Notes under the pieces: generated by a model
What the model was told of the DNA's origin: nothing
Databases searched by the model: none
What the model saw: only the letters and a program-made list of their open reading frames with translations
Made by a program: the position numbers and the translations under genes
Source: Anas platyrhynchos
Lineage: Eukaryota > Chordata > Aves > Anseriformes > Anatidae
Assembly: GCF_047663525.1 (NCBI RefSeq)
Contig: NC_092600.1
Coordinates: 5,452,001 to 5,516,000 of the forward strand
Length of the DNA stretch: 64,000 nt
Direction: 5' to 3'
Shown: piece by piece, positions 11,025 to 21,998 of the stretch
Layout of the letters: each line of letters begins with the position of its first letter
Position numbering within the stretch: position 1 is the stretch's first letter

Positions 11025-14000
11025 GACAAAGGAGTATAGTTTGAGGTGAAAGGGCTTTGTTTAGAGCAACTAGCACCAAGAAATTGCAAATTGGATATCT
11101 TAGTGCTATGATGAGCAATGAAACCCATGCAGATATGATAGATCTTCAGTTTTCTGAGGGAAAGAGCCTGTGATGGATATTAGGGGTCTGTATCTTTACC
11201 TAGACTACAATAAGTTTAGCTTAGCACTCTGGATGATTTAGTTTTATGTATATTGCAAGTGGTACAGCGCAACACCAAAGCAAAGACTTTAGCACAAATT
11301 AACACGGAGAATATTTGTCCAGCGACCCAGGTGAGTTTTGCAGCCCGTGGCTGTGTGCAGCCACAGCTCTAACGCTATGTCCTGGTTGCCTGGGGTTGGC
11401 TGCATGAGTTACGGTTCCAGCGGTTGCTCCAAGGGCCGTAAGTCCCACGTTAACACAGAAATTCGCTTCAACTACACAAATACATTCAGTGTACAATACT
11501 AAATTATTATTTGTATGTCATTTTTCAGGGAGTGTTTTTACCTTAGTGATTGAGAATTAAGGAGGACTCATTCCCAATCTCTGATTGACTCATATGACCT
11601 TGGGCAAGTTACTCATCCACCTTGAGCTTCAGTTTTCCCTGTTGGAGTGTAAAGTAAACAACAGGAAACTTGCTGAAAGCCAAATGCTGCAATGGAGCTG
11701 AAGCTTTCTTGCTTTCTGTTGCTTGTTTCACCTTTTTATGAAAAAGTAAATTTCCTTTATTCGTTCATTACTTGAAAAAATTGTTCTAGGTCTGCTACTT
11801 GAATGTTGAAATGAAGAGAATTTAAGATCCAGCCTCCTGTCCAAACGGGTACCTCCTCTAAGTAGATCTTCTGCTGATCTCACTACTCTGCTGCGATTTC
11901 CATGAAATAGCCAAAAGATGATGGTCTCCTGGAAGTTGCAGTCCATTCCTCTTAGAAAAATGAGGTTTTGCCACTACCTAGGCAAGCATTAAACAGTGTT
12001 TGTTTCCAGAAATCAGCTAACTCTGGACTGCTTAAATAAATAAATAAAATTAAAACGCTATGATCCAGTCCTATCCTTAAATCAAAGCATGTTGTTGCCC
12101 AGGCAAGTGCTGTAAAATTCTTCTGATAATTTATGCTGGCTCTACGTACAACCCTTTGCTTTGGTGCAGGGATTTTGAGGTTTCCCCTGTTTGTTCTTGG
12201 ATGAGACAGTTTTCCCCAGGGGTTAGTGGACCGTGTTATGGAGACTGCGTATTAAAATAAGCGTACTTGTCTTGAGGTTTGTTTAATGAGCTTCTTTTCT
12301 GCCATCTGAGAGAACTATTGTTCAGCGAACCGCACTTCAGACGATTGGCTTTTTGTGGGGATTCTCCTCATGTGTCCTGCTGGGATGTACAAAGGCATCT
12401 TTTACAGGTCAGGGGAGCTGACGGGAGCTTTCCCTCTCTGCAGGCTGAGGCTTTCCCTCTGAGCAATGTCTCTGCCCTGCAGGTTTGTCTGTGTTGGTGT
12501 AGTGATTCCAGTGCAAGCAAAGCCCAGGTTTCTTACAAGATGTACCTGAGGGAAGTAAAAATTCCCAGTCATCTTTGATGTGTGCGTGAATTCTGTTCTC
12601 AGATATTTTTGGGGTCACTGGGAAGAATATTGGAAAGAAAGCTGCCAGAGAAGAGAAGTTGAACAAAAGGTCCCAAGCTCTGCTAGCAGAGCTGAGATGC
12701 TGTTGCTGTACTCTCTGGTTGCTTCTAGGTGGCACTGCAAGAAAAAGAATATGCATGTTCACCGGCTGGGAGCCAAGCAGCTGTAGAGCTGGTTGCTGTT
12801 CATGGTCATGGTGCACAGGGTAGCAGGGGGCAGATTCTCTAGGAGAAAAGAGGAGAGGAATGAATTTACTCTGCTACAACAGAATTGACCCAACTCCTCC
12901 TAATCGATTCTTACCTAAGTGTGAAACAGTGGTCGCTTAGTGACAAACTGGTCTTGCCTAATGCCAAAAGTGTGACTGTGTACGAAATTTTTATACGTAT
13001 CTGTCCTCCAAAAACTTATGATCGCAAGAGAAATGGTCCTACCTTTGTCTAAATATTTAAATGAGAGACTGCTTTATTAAGAGGTCTTGCAGGGAAGTGA
13101 CACTGTGCGTACACAGACCAGACAAATACAGGTTGTTATGCTCATCTAAAATTTGAGTCTTACTATTCTGCAGTGATTTTGAATTTGAACAGGAAAGTTC
13201 ATAATATGTTCCAATTCAATGCTATTTCTCAACTTTTTGTTGTTGGCAGTATTTGGCAGCTCTTGTCTTTGAAGGAAGAGACTGTTTGATTCAGCATTTA
13301 CTTTTGAAGGTTTACCCTAGTAGATTTTTACATCTCATATGACGATTTGTAAAACAAATCTTATCAAAGCAAAGGTTTAAACTTTTTTTTTTCACCTTAA
13401 ATGTTTTATTCATTTTTTTTCCATAGTCAGACCAAGACAAAGCTCTTGGTCTGGTAAGAAATAATCTATGAGACCTGAAGCTACATACCTAAAACCTTCC
13501 TTTTTTTTTTTTCTTTAGCAGCTCCATGAGACTGTGAAAAGAAAGCTCGATAGTGCTTCTTCCCCTCAGAACGGAGACCAGCAGAACGGCTACGGCGATG
13601 TATTTTCTGTGTCCAAGAAATTGCGTCGTGATGACGGTCTTGGTGGAGCAAGTGGTTCTTCCAACGGAATGCCCCCTGTGTCTCCACTCCATCATCTTGA
13701 CAAGAAATCTGGCAGCGGAGATACCTTGCAACTTAATGGGAAACATCCAATGGGGCTCGATGGCATTAGCAAGAAGTGTCTTCCAGATTCCAGCCTGCAA
13801 ATGAATGGAGGCGGTGATGCTGACGACTCATTTCCTCCGAGCTTGAACAAAGAGCTGAAGCAGGAGCCTGTAGATGACCTTCCGTGTATGATTGCTGGAG
13901 CAGGGGGTTCTATATCTCAGAACAACTTGATGCCTGATCTTAATCTTAACGAGCAAGAGTGGAAGGAGCTTATTGAGGAGCTTAACAGGTCAGTGCCCGA

Positions 14001-17000
14001 TGAAGACATGAAGGATCTCTTTAATGAAGACTTTGAAGAGAAAAAAGATGCAGATTCTTCAAATTCAGCCGCACAGACTCCCTTGCCGCAAGATATTAAC
14101 ATAAAGACAGAATTTTCCCCAGCACCCTTTGACCAGGAACAGATGGGGTCTCCCCAGGTTAGGTCTGCTTCTTCAGGTTCAGCGTTTATTGGTGCTGCTT
14201 CTGTGCCTGTAAGTGCCGCTTCTCCAGCAGTTGGTAGCTCTCAGGCTATGTTTCAGCCTTCTAGTCAGTCGATGACTGACAATCCTAATCAGCCCATGAT
14301 GCAGGCATCAAACCACTCTCAGAATGTCCAGAGACCTCTCCCCAATGTGTTGTTACCTGGGAAGGGTGCAGGAAGTGCCAAAGAAATGTCCTCCGCTCAT
14401 CAGCTCCAGCAGATTGCTGCCAAGCAGAAGAGAGACCAGATGTTGCAGAACCAACAACAGGCTTCACAAGTCCACCAGACAAATCAGATGTCTACCTGGC
14501 AGCAGTCTGGGCCTTCTCATAGTCCGTTGGCTGTTCCATATCCCATGGAAAATCCCACCAGCCCGTCAGTGTACCAGCCAGACTTCAACAATCAGAAGCT
14601 CATGATGCCGAGTATGGGAAATAAAAGCTCGCCGAGAGCTGGAGGAAATTACCACGTGAACATATTGGGTCACCAGCAAAACAGCATGAACCAGAACCCC
14701 GTGAATAGTCAAGGCTCAATGCTAGACTATGGGAACACCAAACCTCTTTCACATTACAAAGCAGAATGTGAGCAGGGGGTTACGGTGCCTGGTCAGAACA
14801 AGACTCCCATGTTGGCGTACATACAGCAGCGCCAGCAGCAACCGATGGCTCACGTGAGTGACGACCAAAATGGAATGATTCTGTTGAAGCAGAAATCTGG
14901 AAACATTGCCTACCGGCTACCACACAGTCAGGTAAATGTTCTTATTTTTGTTACTTTTGTTTAGCAGCAGACTTAATGGTTTTGCAAGATGCAGTTGGAT
15001 AGGTAAGACCTAGAGTAAGGGTACAAGTTATTTGGTGGTGTTTCAAAACAGTTGCTGCATGTTTTTAAAGAAGAAAATGATAATACGCAGTATGCTGAGG
15101 CAGGAATCAAGATCTGTGTTTTCTACTTGGGACAGTTTTAATATGCAATTCTAGGTCATGTTGTTAATGTGTGGCTTCCAGCCTAATATACTTCGTGGGC
15201 AACAAATTATGTCACACTTCACAGAAGGTTCTACTTACAAAGATAAATGGATGCTTTGTAAATTTCGCCTGAAATAACTCATGAAACTGCAGTGTTAAAC
15301 TGTGTTCTCAAAGAAGCTTTGCTTTCTTTACCTTCTTTTTAGTCCCTGACTTCTGTCAGAGTTGGCTTACTATAAACAGATACGCCTTCGGTTGCTGCTT
15401 TTTTGAAGAGAGATGGGGGTGGAGTCTGCATTCCTGGTTTCTTGGGTGTTCCTTGGGGTTTTTAAATCTGAGAATTTGTTATTGGTTAAGTCTCTGGGAA
15501 TTGGGGAAGCATGGGATAGGAGAGAAATATATCTTTAGGAAGAATGGTAATATTTGTCTGCCTGAAGCAATGTGCTTCAGGCTTTTCTGTAAAGGAGGAA
15601 TCCAGGTTGCACTTCTTTGCCTTATGAGATGTAAGAAGTTTGCAATAAAGGGATAATATAAATGCAATAAAAGGATAACAATATATAGCTGATGTTACAG
15701 GTTACAGGCTTGCTGGAGGACTTGTTGAGAAACAGGCTTTTGTTACAAGAATTCAAGCTACTTTTGCAAAAGCTGATGGAGCTCCAACTCTAGTAGCATG
15801 CTTCTTCAGTACAGCAAAACAAGAAACGTGGGACAGAGAGATCTCATTAATCTGTGGTAAAGACCACACTGATGTAAAAATAAAAATGTGAGATCAATAA
15901 TACATACTTCATAAGGCACAAATTTAATCTCTAAAAGCTAGCTGAAGTAACGATCTAATGATATTTTTGATGGAGGAAGAAGAAGGGAAAGGGCAGAGAT
16001 CGTTGTTGTATCTCTCTTGCTGAAAAACTTGAAGATGACCTTTCATCTATGCTGTCACACTGGTGTTGAAATAACAGAAATTCTGGTGCGTGCATCTGGA
16101 GAATTTCTCAAAAGCTTGCATATAGAAAACAGCACAGTGTTACCTATATTTGGCTTGTGATTTCTTACAGAACTGCAGCATGTGTGAGCCAACAGCCTGG
16201 ACCATTAGCTGAATTCTGACTGTGAAAGTAATATCTGTTTGCATAATGAGAAAATTAATTAAAAAAAAAAAAAAAAAGAGGATTATCTGTAGTAGTATTT
16301 TTTTCCTGTGTAATGTGGTGGTTGGATTGTTGAAAAAAATGTTAGGACTCTTCATTTTTGATCAGTGATATCTTTATTCACCTGTGAATACTAAACTGAT
16401 ACTTTAAAAAAAAAACAAAACAACAAAAGTTTAGGAAGACTTTAGGAAGAAAGGGATAAACTTGCTGAATTAAATGTTGACAGAAGAGGCAGGATATAAA
16501 TAAATGTTTTGTGTGATGAAAATTCAAAACAGTGTTTGAAAAGCTGCAACCACGTTAACCAAAGTTCAGGTTGATGCATTTAAGTGCTGTTTGTAACTGG
16601 CGCCGTTCCTCTGGCTGAGCAGCGGCACGCAGAGCCACGTTCACCCATCTGAGCTGGAATTTGGAAAGTGCCTTAAGTGAGGCTGAAGTTAAAGCCTCTG
16701 TTCCTGAATCTTGTGGAGCTTCTGGCCTGAACTCCAAACTCTCACTTCTGTGTCTGGCTGTCTTTAATTAGCTGAATTGAATACTGTGTCACACTTTGCT
16801 TTTTCCATTAAAAGCTTCACGAGTGAAGAAGCTATTGCATAAAGATGAGAAGATAAAAGAAACTGTTCTATCTTTTATTAAACAGTGTAAATGCACAAGT
16901 AAGCAATAAGTGTCAATTTCTGTTTTTCTGAGGTGTTATAATTCCCCTTTCTGTGTAGAATTCATTTATAAATTCTCTTTCCCTTGTCCTTCACAAAGAT

Positions 17001-19371
17001 AATGTAAATTGTGGACATCAGTTTGAAAGCATCTTTCCTTGTCTGTGTGACTACACACTGTTTCTAAATTCTGGAGGCTGACCTCCTTCTGTAACTCACA
17101 TCATTTCTGTTTAATATTCTGCAGGATCAAAACCCGTCTCCTAATGTTCCTCGCGTCCCCGTTTCTGTCCCTGGCTCTGGTGTTGGTGCCCAGGCTCCCA
17201 ATGTCACCATGGCAGGCAACCACAGCAACACACCTTATCTCAGCAATCAGCAGCAAGCAGCAGTGATGAAGCAACAGCACCAAATGCTGATGGACCAGCA
17301 AAAGCAGAGGGAGCAGCAACAAAAGCACTTGCTCATGGAGCAACAGAAGCAGCAGTTCCTAATGGAGCAGAGACAACATCTTCTAGCTGAGCAGGTAAGA
17401 GGGGCCAGCCATCATCTTTGTGCTTCTTTAAGATCTTGCAGAAATGCTCTCACCTTACAAAACAGGGGATGTAAACTAGAAGATGCTTTGGTATCATAAA
17501 TGGAATTGGTCTTTTTTTAATATATAAAATTAACTGCAAAATATAGCATTTGATTGCTGACTGACTTAGTTTTTCTTTATAAGGCACAGTTGTGAACAAA
17601 AAGAATAAAACAGAATTTAATAGTGTTGAAATGCAAGATAATACCTACAGAAACAGAAGATATCATAGCAGTGATGGTGTAATTCTTTGTGAAAGAAGAA
17701 AGGCAAGCGAAATCAGAGCAAAATAATAAAAGGTTGGGATACCTGTGATGTTTTGCAGAGCTTTAAAAATGGAAACAGTGAGCAAGGTGCTCTGTAAGCT
17801 GGTTGTGTTCTGCCTTTCTTCTCCATGAGTGCAACAACAGTTCATGTTTCAAATTTTAAACCATCTTTCATTTGTTTGTTTGAGGAAAATAATTAGACGT
17901 TTGCATCCAACTGCATCTTATCCTGCCAAAAGAATTTAACTCTGCTATCCATCAGACTGTGCAGAAAGCTTCTCTAGTCTCTCTCAGGGAAACAGGCTCC
18001 TTGTGTGAACCTTCCAAAGCTTTAAACCTTTTGCAAGTCTTTCAGTTGGGAATCAGCCCAAAGGGCCTTATTCCTGTCATCTGTGCTTTTCTGCATTTTT
18101 GAAAAGCCCATGCAGGAGTGTTCCAAGCATTGGCACTGTACAAACAGAGAAATCATTAGCGTCTGGTATGGAGGGAAGGGGAAAAGGTTTGGATGCTGCA
18201 TTTGCCATATTTCTGTGCTGCCCAGACATTAGATCTTGTTAGCATTTTGTTTTGATAATTCTTCAGATACGGATGGTGCTGGATGTAGTTTTACAGAAAG
18301 GTTTCTGAACTGGTCAATTTCTGTTTTGCAGGAGAATGGTAGTTTCAGGTAACTTCCCTACCACTTGAAAGCTTTCTTTGTGTTTGGTATTCTGCATCTT
18401 TTTCTTTTTTTTTTTTTTTTTTTTTTTTTGCTGAGCTAGGCTTTTGCAGCTCTTGGTTTCTCTTAGAGCTGTGGCATCTCTCCCTGCCTTCTGTGGTCAG
18501 CATCTTTCAGGTTTGACTGGTCCTGCAAGCAGCAGGTCCTTTCTGTCAAACAGCCTGCCCTCCTCATTCCTCTGCATGTCTCAACAGCTTCGTAGTTATA
18601 GACACTTCAAAACAATGGTAGTGATGTGTATCTGCCTCTCTGCTACACTGCACTAGTTTCTTCTCTCTCTTTTTTTTATTATTTATTTATTTATTTTTAT
18701 TGCTTGTGTCTTTGACCCAGAACTCTTGGAAGGGAATTTCTGTCCCTTCCTATGCCTTGTGCAAACTTTTGGTAGTTGTGGATTATATTGTTTCCTAATT
18801 CTCTCAAAATTTCAGTCTGGTTGAAGATACCTGTGGAAGATGAGCCAGAAATGCTCCCCCGGTTGTGTTTTATATTGTAAAAGCAGCCTGTTGGCTGTTT
18901 ACACTAAGATCTCCAGGTGTACTGTTAGTGCATGTACTTACACACACCCTCTCCCTTTCCCCCGTGGCTTTGAATTGCCTTTATTCCCCAAATATTCCTA
19001 ATAGAAATTCACTTATTTTTCTAATGCATTTATCATAACGTAGGTACAGGCTGGACGCTTTTTTAAAAGGCAAGACGGTTTTGAATCATTAGTAGGGTTT
19101 CTTACAATGAACAAGTGAATTGTTGAGAAAATGGTTTTGAACAGTTGTTACAAAACTTGTTTAGTTCCTGTTGTAAACTTAGTTCTATGGTTTTCCATAA
19201 GCTTTGAAGAAAACCCGTGGTATATAATAATTTGGGTTTGTATATGGGTTTGGTTTTGAAAACTAGGCCTGGAAAACATTTACATGTTTTTACTTTTCAG
19301 TGTAATGCTGACATTCATGACTTCTCTTTTAGCTATCTCTTTGCAATTAAAAAAAATCATCTGGGGTCAAA

Positions 19372-19409
<38 letters not shown>

Positions 19410-21998
19410 GTGAATTTTTTATTCTTGCTTGCTTTTCCTCTCTTTGTACCTCTTAGTGTCTTTAGAATATTGCTTAAAATGTCTGAATGTATTACTCGTT
19501 AAAAAAATAACTGGAAGTCAGGAATGTTATTCTAAAGGCTTCAGACATGTATTGCAGTAACTCCTCTAATGAGTTGTCCTCTTGGCTCTGAGTTCCTAGC
19601 CTTGTCGCTCATCAGATTAAACTGAGTGCTTCAACCTTAAGAACAAAGGTCTGAAAGAACTTTAGGCTGCAGAAGCCCCTATAATTACCAGCTTCATGTA
19701 GAAGTATGATTATCTCGGATTTTTATCTGAGATAGTCACCCTTGGAAAAAGCTTGACCTGCTTTCCAACTGTCTTGCACTGAACCTTTCCTAGGAGAAAC
19801 AGCGGCAGCAGCAAGAGCAGCAGCTGCAGCGGCACCTGACTCGACCACCTCCCCAGTATCAGGATCAGCCACAGAATCCGTACCAGCAGCAGGTTGGACA
19901 GTTCACAGGTAAGCAAACATGGTGTTGGTAAAGTGGCAGACAAAATACTGGGAACAAAAATGTTTTTTCTCTGCCACTTTTGTACATTAATACATCTGTT
20001 AGGAGCAGAGTATGTGCTTCTATAAATGAACGTTTTTTTTTCCTTGTTGCGATGATTGTAACTGGTTCCTGCATCTTAAATCTTGGTATGTGTACTGTCT
20101 CTTTGCTGTACCATTCCAGTAAGACCTGCTTGCCCCATAACACCAGTTAATTATTAATTCAATGTAGAGCCAATGTTACTCACCTATCTCAAAAAAAAAA
20201 AGCCTGCAGCTTTTTGGTTTGGAAGTAGAGAAGGTTTTAGTTAGGGTGAGTTTCCCTTGGTTGACTAAGAAATGTGGGGAGGGGATGTATTATAGGAATT
20301 ACACTTCACGGTGCTTTTCTATTCTTTTTTGTTTTAAGTAGGGGGCTGTTTCTTCTACAGGGAAAAGTGTTTTCTCGTGTTTTTTTTTTTTTTTTTTAAC
20401 CTAATTTAGAAGAAGAAAGGATTCTGAGAAGACTTATTTTTGCAAATCCTTTTGGTTATTGGCATTGCATATTAATAAAGTAAATGTTTCACCGTGGAAA
20501 TTAAAAACCAAAAAATTCTGAAAGTTATAGAAAATACGTTTCTGGAACTATAAAAGCACAGGACTGGAAATCCTACAGTTGTAGGATAAGAGACTCATTG
20601 TGTATGCACAGAATAACTAACAATGCATGTGTGCAGTAAGTGATTTTTTTAGCAGACTAGCAAATTGCGCATGTACTTAAAAGTATGTGTATACTTCTGT
20701 TCACAATGGAGTAACTACGGTCTTGTCTTTAAAGTCTAATTTTTAATTTTTAAGTTCACGACTCTGAACTCTTAGAAGTGGCATTTAGACTTTTTAGGAC
20801 GTTGGCATATCTGTGTTTGAGATCAAGGTAGAAGTGCTAACAACCCTCTTTACTTAATTACAGTACTGCTGTCTGTGTGACGGTTGCATAATTTGCTTTA
20901 TATAAATGCAGCTACACCTTGTTTCTTGATTATAGTGTCTACACACCTAGGTCGTCTCTGGTTGAACCGAAGTAGTTAACGTACAAAATATTTCTTTGTG
21001 TTTCAGGGTCATCTTCAGCCATGCCTGGGGTCAGTAATTTAGGACAGTCCAGCTCCAGTAGTCCACGGATGTTTCCTCAGCCCCAGAACATGATTCAGAT
21101 GGGACCTGGGCACAGTTCTGTTCCTCCGCTCCAGTCGGGCTCCAGCCAGCAGGATCGGGGGGTGACTCAGTATACCAATATGCAAAACATTCAGCGAGGG
21201 GGATTGTACAACTTGGCGTCGGGTATGACCCAGATGGTTCCCCAGCATGCAAATCAAAGTGCCAATGGACAGCCACCGATGCAGAGACAGGGCAGCTTGG
21301 GCCAGGGTGCTGCTGTTCCTGCTGGCTACGGGCAGAACACCTTAGCGAACTCAAGTATTTCTCAACAGCACAATAAAGGCGCACTGAATCCAACCTTATC
21401 TAAGCCACAGATGGCAAGAGTACCGGGTGCTATGGGGGCTCAAAACCCATCTTGGCAACACCAAGGTATCCCTAATATTAATAACCAGACGCAAGGAAAC
21501 AGTGGCTTAGGACCGTTTACTGCCAGCTCCTCTTTCCACATGCAGCAAACTCATCTAAAGATGGCCAACCAACAGTTTGCTCAAGGAATGCCTCAGGTAA
21601 GCCTCAGCACCAGCAGACCAATGACCTCTATGAACGCTGCCGTCTCTGGGCAGATGCTGTCATCATCTTTAGGCTCGCAGCAGCGGACAAACGCACCTAC
21701 GCAACAGCAGGTACCCTCACAGCAAGTCTTGCCTGGCATGAACCAGACTGTTCCGGATCTGAATGCGTTCAACCAGAATCCAAATCAGCAAATGCCCAAC
21801 AGAGGTAACATGCACTGTAGTCAAGGGTACCCGGTGAGGACAACCAGTCAGGAACTGCCTTTTGCGTACAGCAGCCAGTCAGGCAATAATGGACTTCAGA
21901 ACTTAACTGGTGACACAGATCTGATAGACTCTTTGCTGAAAAACAGGACTTCAGAGGAGTGGATGAATGATTTGGATGAGTTGTTGGGAACTCATTAA
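3827..21998 (+). CDS. MAML1: Mastermind-like 1, Notch transcriptional co-activator (whole CDS, 5 exons)
   Basis: MAML1 clamps onto the Notch intracellular domain and CSL/RBPJ on DNA and recruits p300/CBP in the nucleus. Coding exons are 3827-4213, 13522-14931 (or from 13519), 17125-17394, 19794-19908 and 21007-21998. Joined, they keep one frame and give about 1057 residues, against 1016 in human. Residues ~12-73 form the basic helix that binds Notch/CSL and are nearly identical to human. A proline-rich linker follows. Exon 2 holds conserved acidic segments (EWKELIEELNRSVPDEDM, DLFNEDFEEKK) and two psi-KxE motifs suited to SUMO (K~242 in LKQE, K~324 in IKTE). Exons 3-4 encode glutamine-rich sequence. 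The C-terminus carries the conserved acidic block DLIDSLLKNRTSEEWMNDLDELLG. The first ATG matches the human start. Confidence 0.96.
8055..8072. repeat. (CTG)6 trinucleotide run in MAML1 intron 1
   Basis: Six perfect CTG units lie in MAML1 intron 1, outside any reading frame that appears to be translated. Confidence 0.9.
10996..11024. repeat. Poly-T tract (29 nt) in MAML1 intron 1
   Basis: An uninterrupted homopolymer. No target-site duplication or element body is recognised beside it. Confidence 0.9.
13522..14931 (+). CDS. MAML1: MAML1 exon 2 (p300-binding and activation region)
   Basis: The large second exon has 470 codons from LHETVKRKLDS to YRLPHSQ, with donor CAG|gtaaat. It starts after the second AG of the acceptor ttagcag; using the first AG (exon from 13519) adds one in-frame Gln. 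It includes the conserved blocks SASSPQNGDQQNGYGD, NLMPDLNLNEQEWKELIEEL and LSHYKAECEQG. Both boundaries are phase 0. Confidence 0.95.
14932..17124 (+). other. MAML1: MAML1 intron 2
   Basis: This 2.2-kb AT-rich GT-AG intron holds A-tracts at 16261-16276 and 16406-16415. If retained, translation would stop at TAG 14962-14964 after ten intronic codons. No nested gene or repeat element is recognised. Confidence 0.85.
17125..17394 (+). CDS. MAML1: MAML1 exon 3 (glutamine-rich)
   Basis: The exon has exactly 90 codons between gcag and gtaaga, both phase 0. It begins DQNPSPNVPRVPV and runs into a Gln/Met/Lys-rich helix-forming stretch (QQQAAVMKQQHQ ... LMEQRQHLLAEQ), matching the conserved SSQQQAAVMKQ region of human MAML1. 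Confidence 0.93.
18405..18429. repeat. Poly-T tract (25 nt) in MAML1 intron 3
   Basis: An uninterrupted T run preceded by a TTTC-rich stretch. No element body is recognised. Confidence 0.9.
19378..19407. repeat. Poly-A tract (30 nt) in MAML1 intron 3
   Basis: An uninterrupted A run in intron 3, about 390 nt before exon 4. It may be the tail of a retroposed sequence, but no body or target duplication is visible. Confidence 0.9.
19794..19908 (+). CDS. MAML1: MAML1 exon 4
   Basis: The 115-nt exon between ctag and gtaagc encodes EKQRQQQEQQLQRHLTRPPP and QYQDQPQNPYQQQVGQFT, continuing the Gln-rich region. It ends phase 1, and the split Gly codon is completed by GG at 21007-21008. Confidence 0.92.
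19909..21006 (+). other. MAML1: MAML1 intron 4
   Basis: This 1.1-kb AT-rich intron has poly-T at 20381-20398. No nested feature is recognised. Confidence 0.85.
21007..21998 (+). CDS. MAML1: MAML1 exon 5 (C-terminal domain)
   Basis: The last coding exon follows tttcag and opens with GG, completing the Gly codon, then SSSAMPGVSNLGQ. It is Ser/Gln/Asn/Met-rich low-complexity sequence ending in the conserved acidic block NDLDELLGTH and TAA at 21996-21998. Human MAML1 ends in the closely related MSDLDDLLG motif. In this family the C-terminal half is required for Notch activation but not for complex assembly. Confidence 0.95.

Larger units (their letters stand above)
4214..13518 (+). other. MAML1: MAML1 intron 1
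   Basis: This 9.3-kb intron runs from gtaagg to a poly-T tract and ttag. It is AT-rich after the CpG island fades (about 4.6 kb). It contains (CTG)6 at 8055-8072, poly-T at 9852-9869 and 29 T at 10996-11024. I see no nested gene, RNA gene or recognisable transposon; the open frames within it have no coding character. Confidence 0.85.
17395..19793 (+). other. MAML1: MAML1 intron 3
   Basis: This 2.4-kb AT-rich intron contains a 25-T run (18405-18429), a TTTATTTATT-rich patch (18670-18700) and a 30-A run (19378-19407). The A run could be the tail of an old retrocopy, but no recognisable body precedes it. Confidence 0.85.

Noticed and set aside
19378-19407. Poly-A tract as evidence of a processed pseudogene
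   Set aside because: No upstream retrocopy body or flanking target duplication can be seen, so I list it only as a homopolymer.
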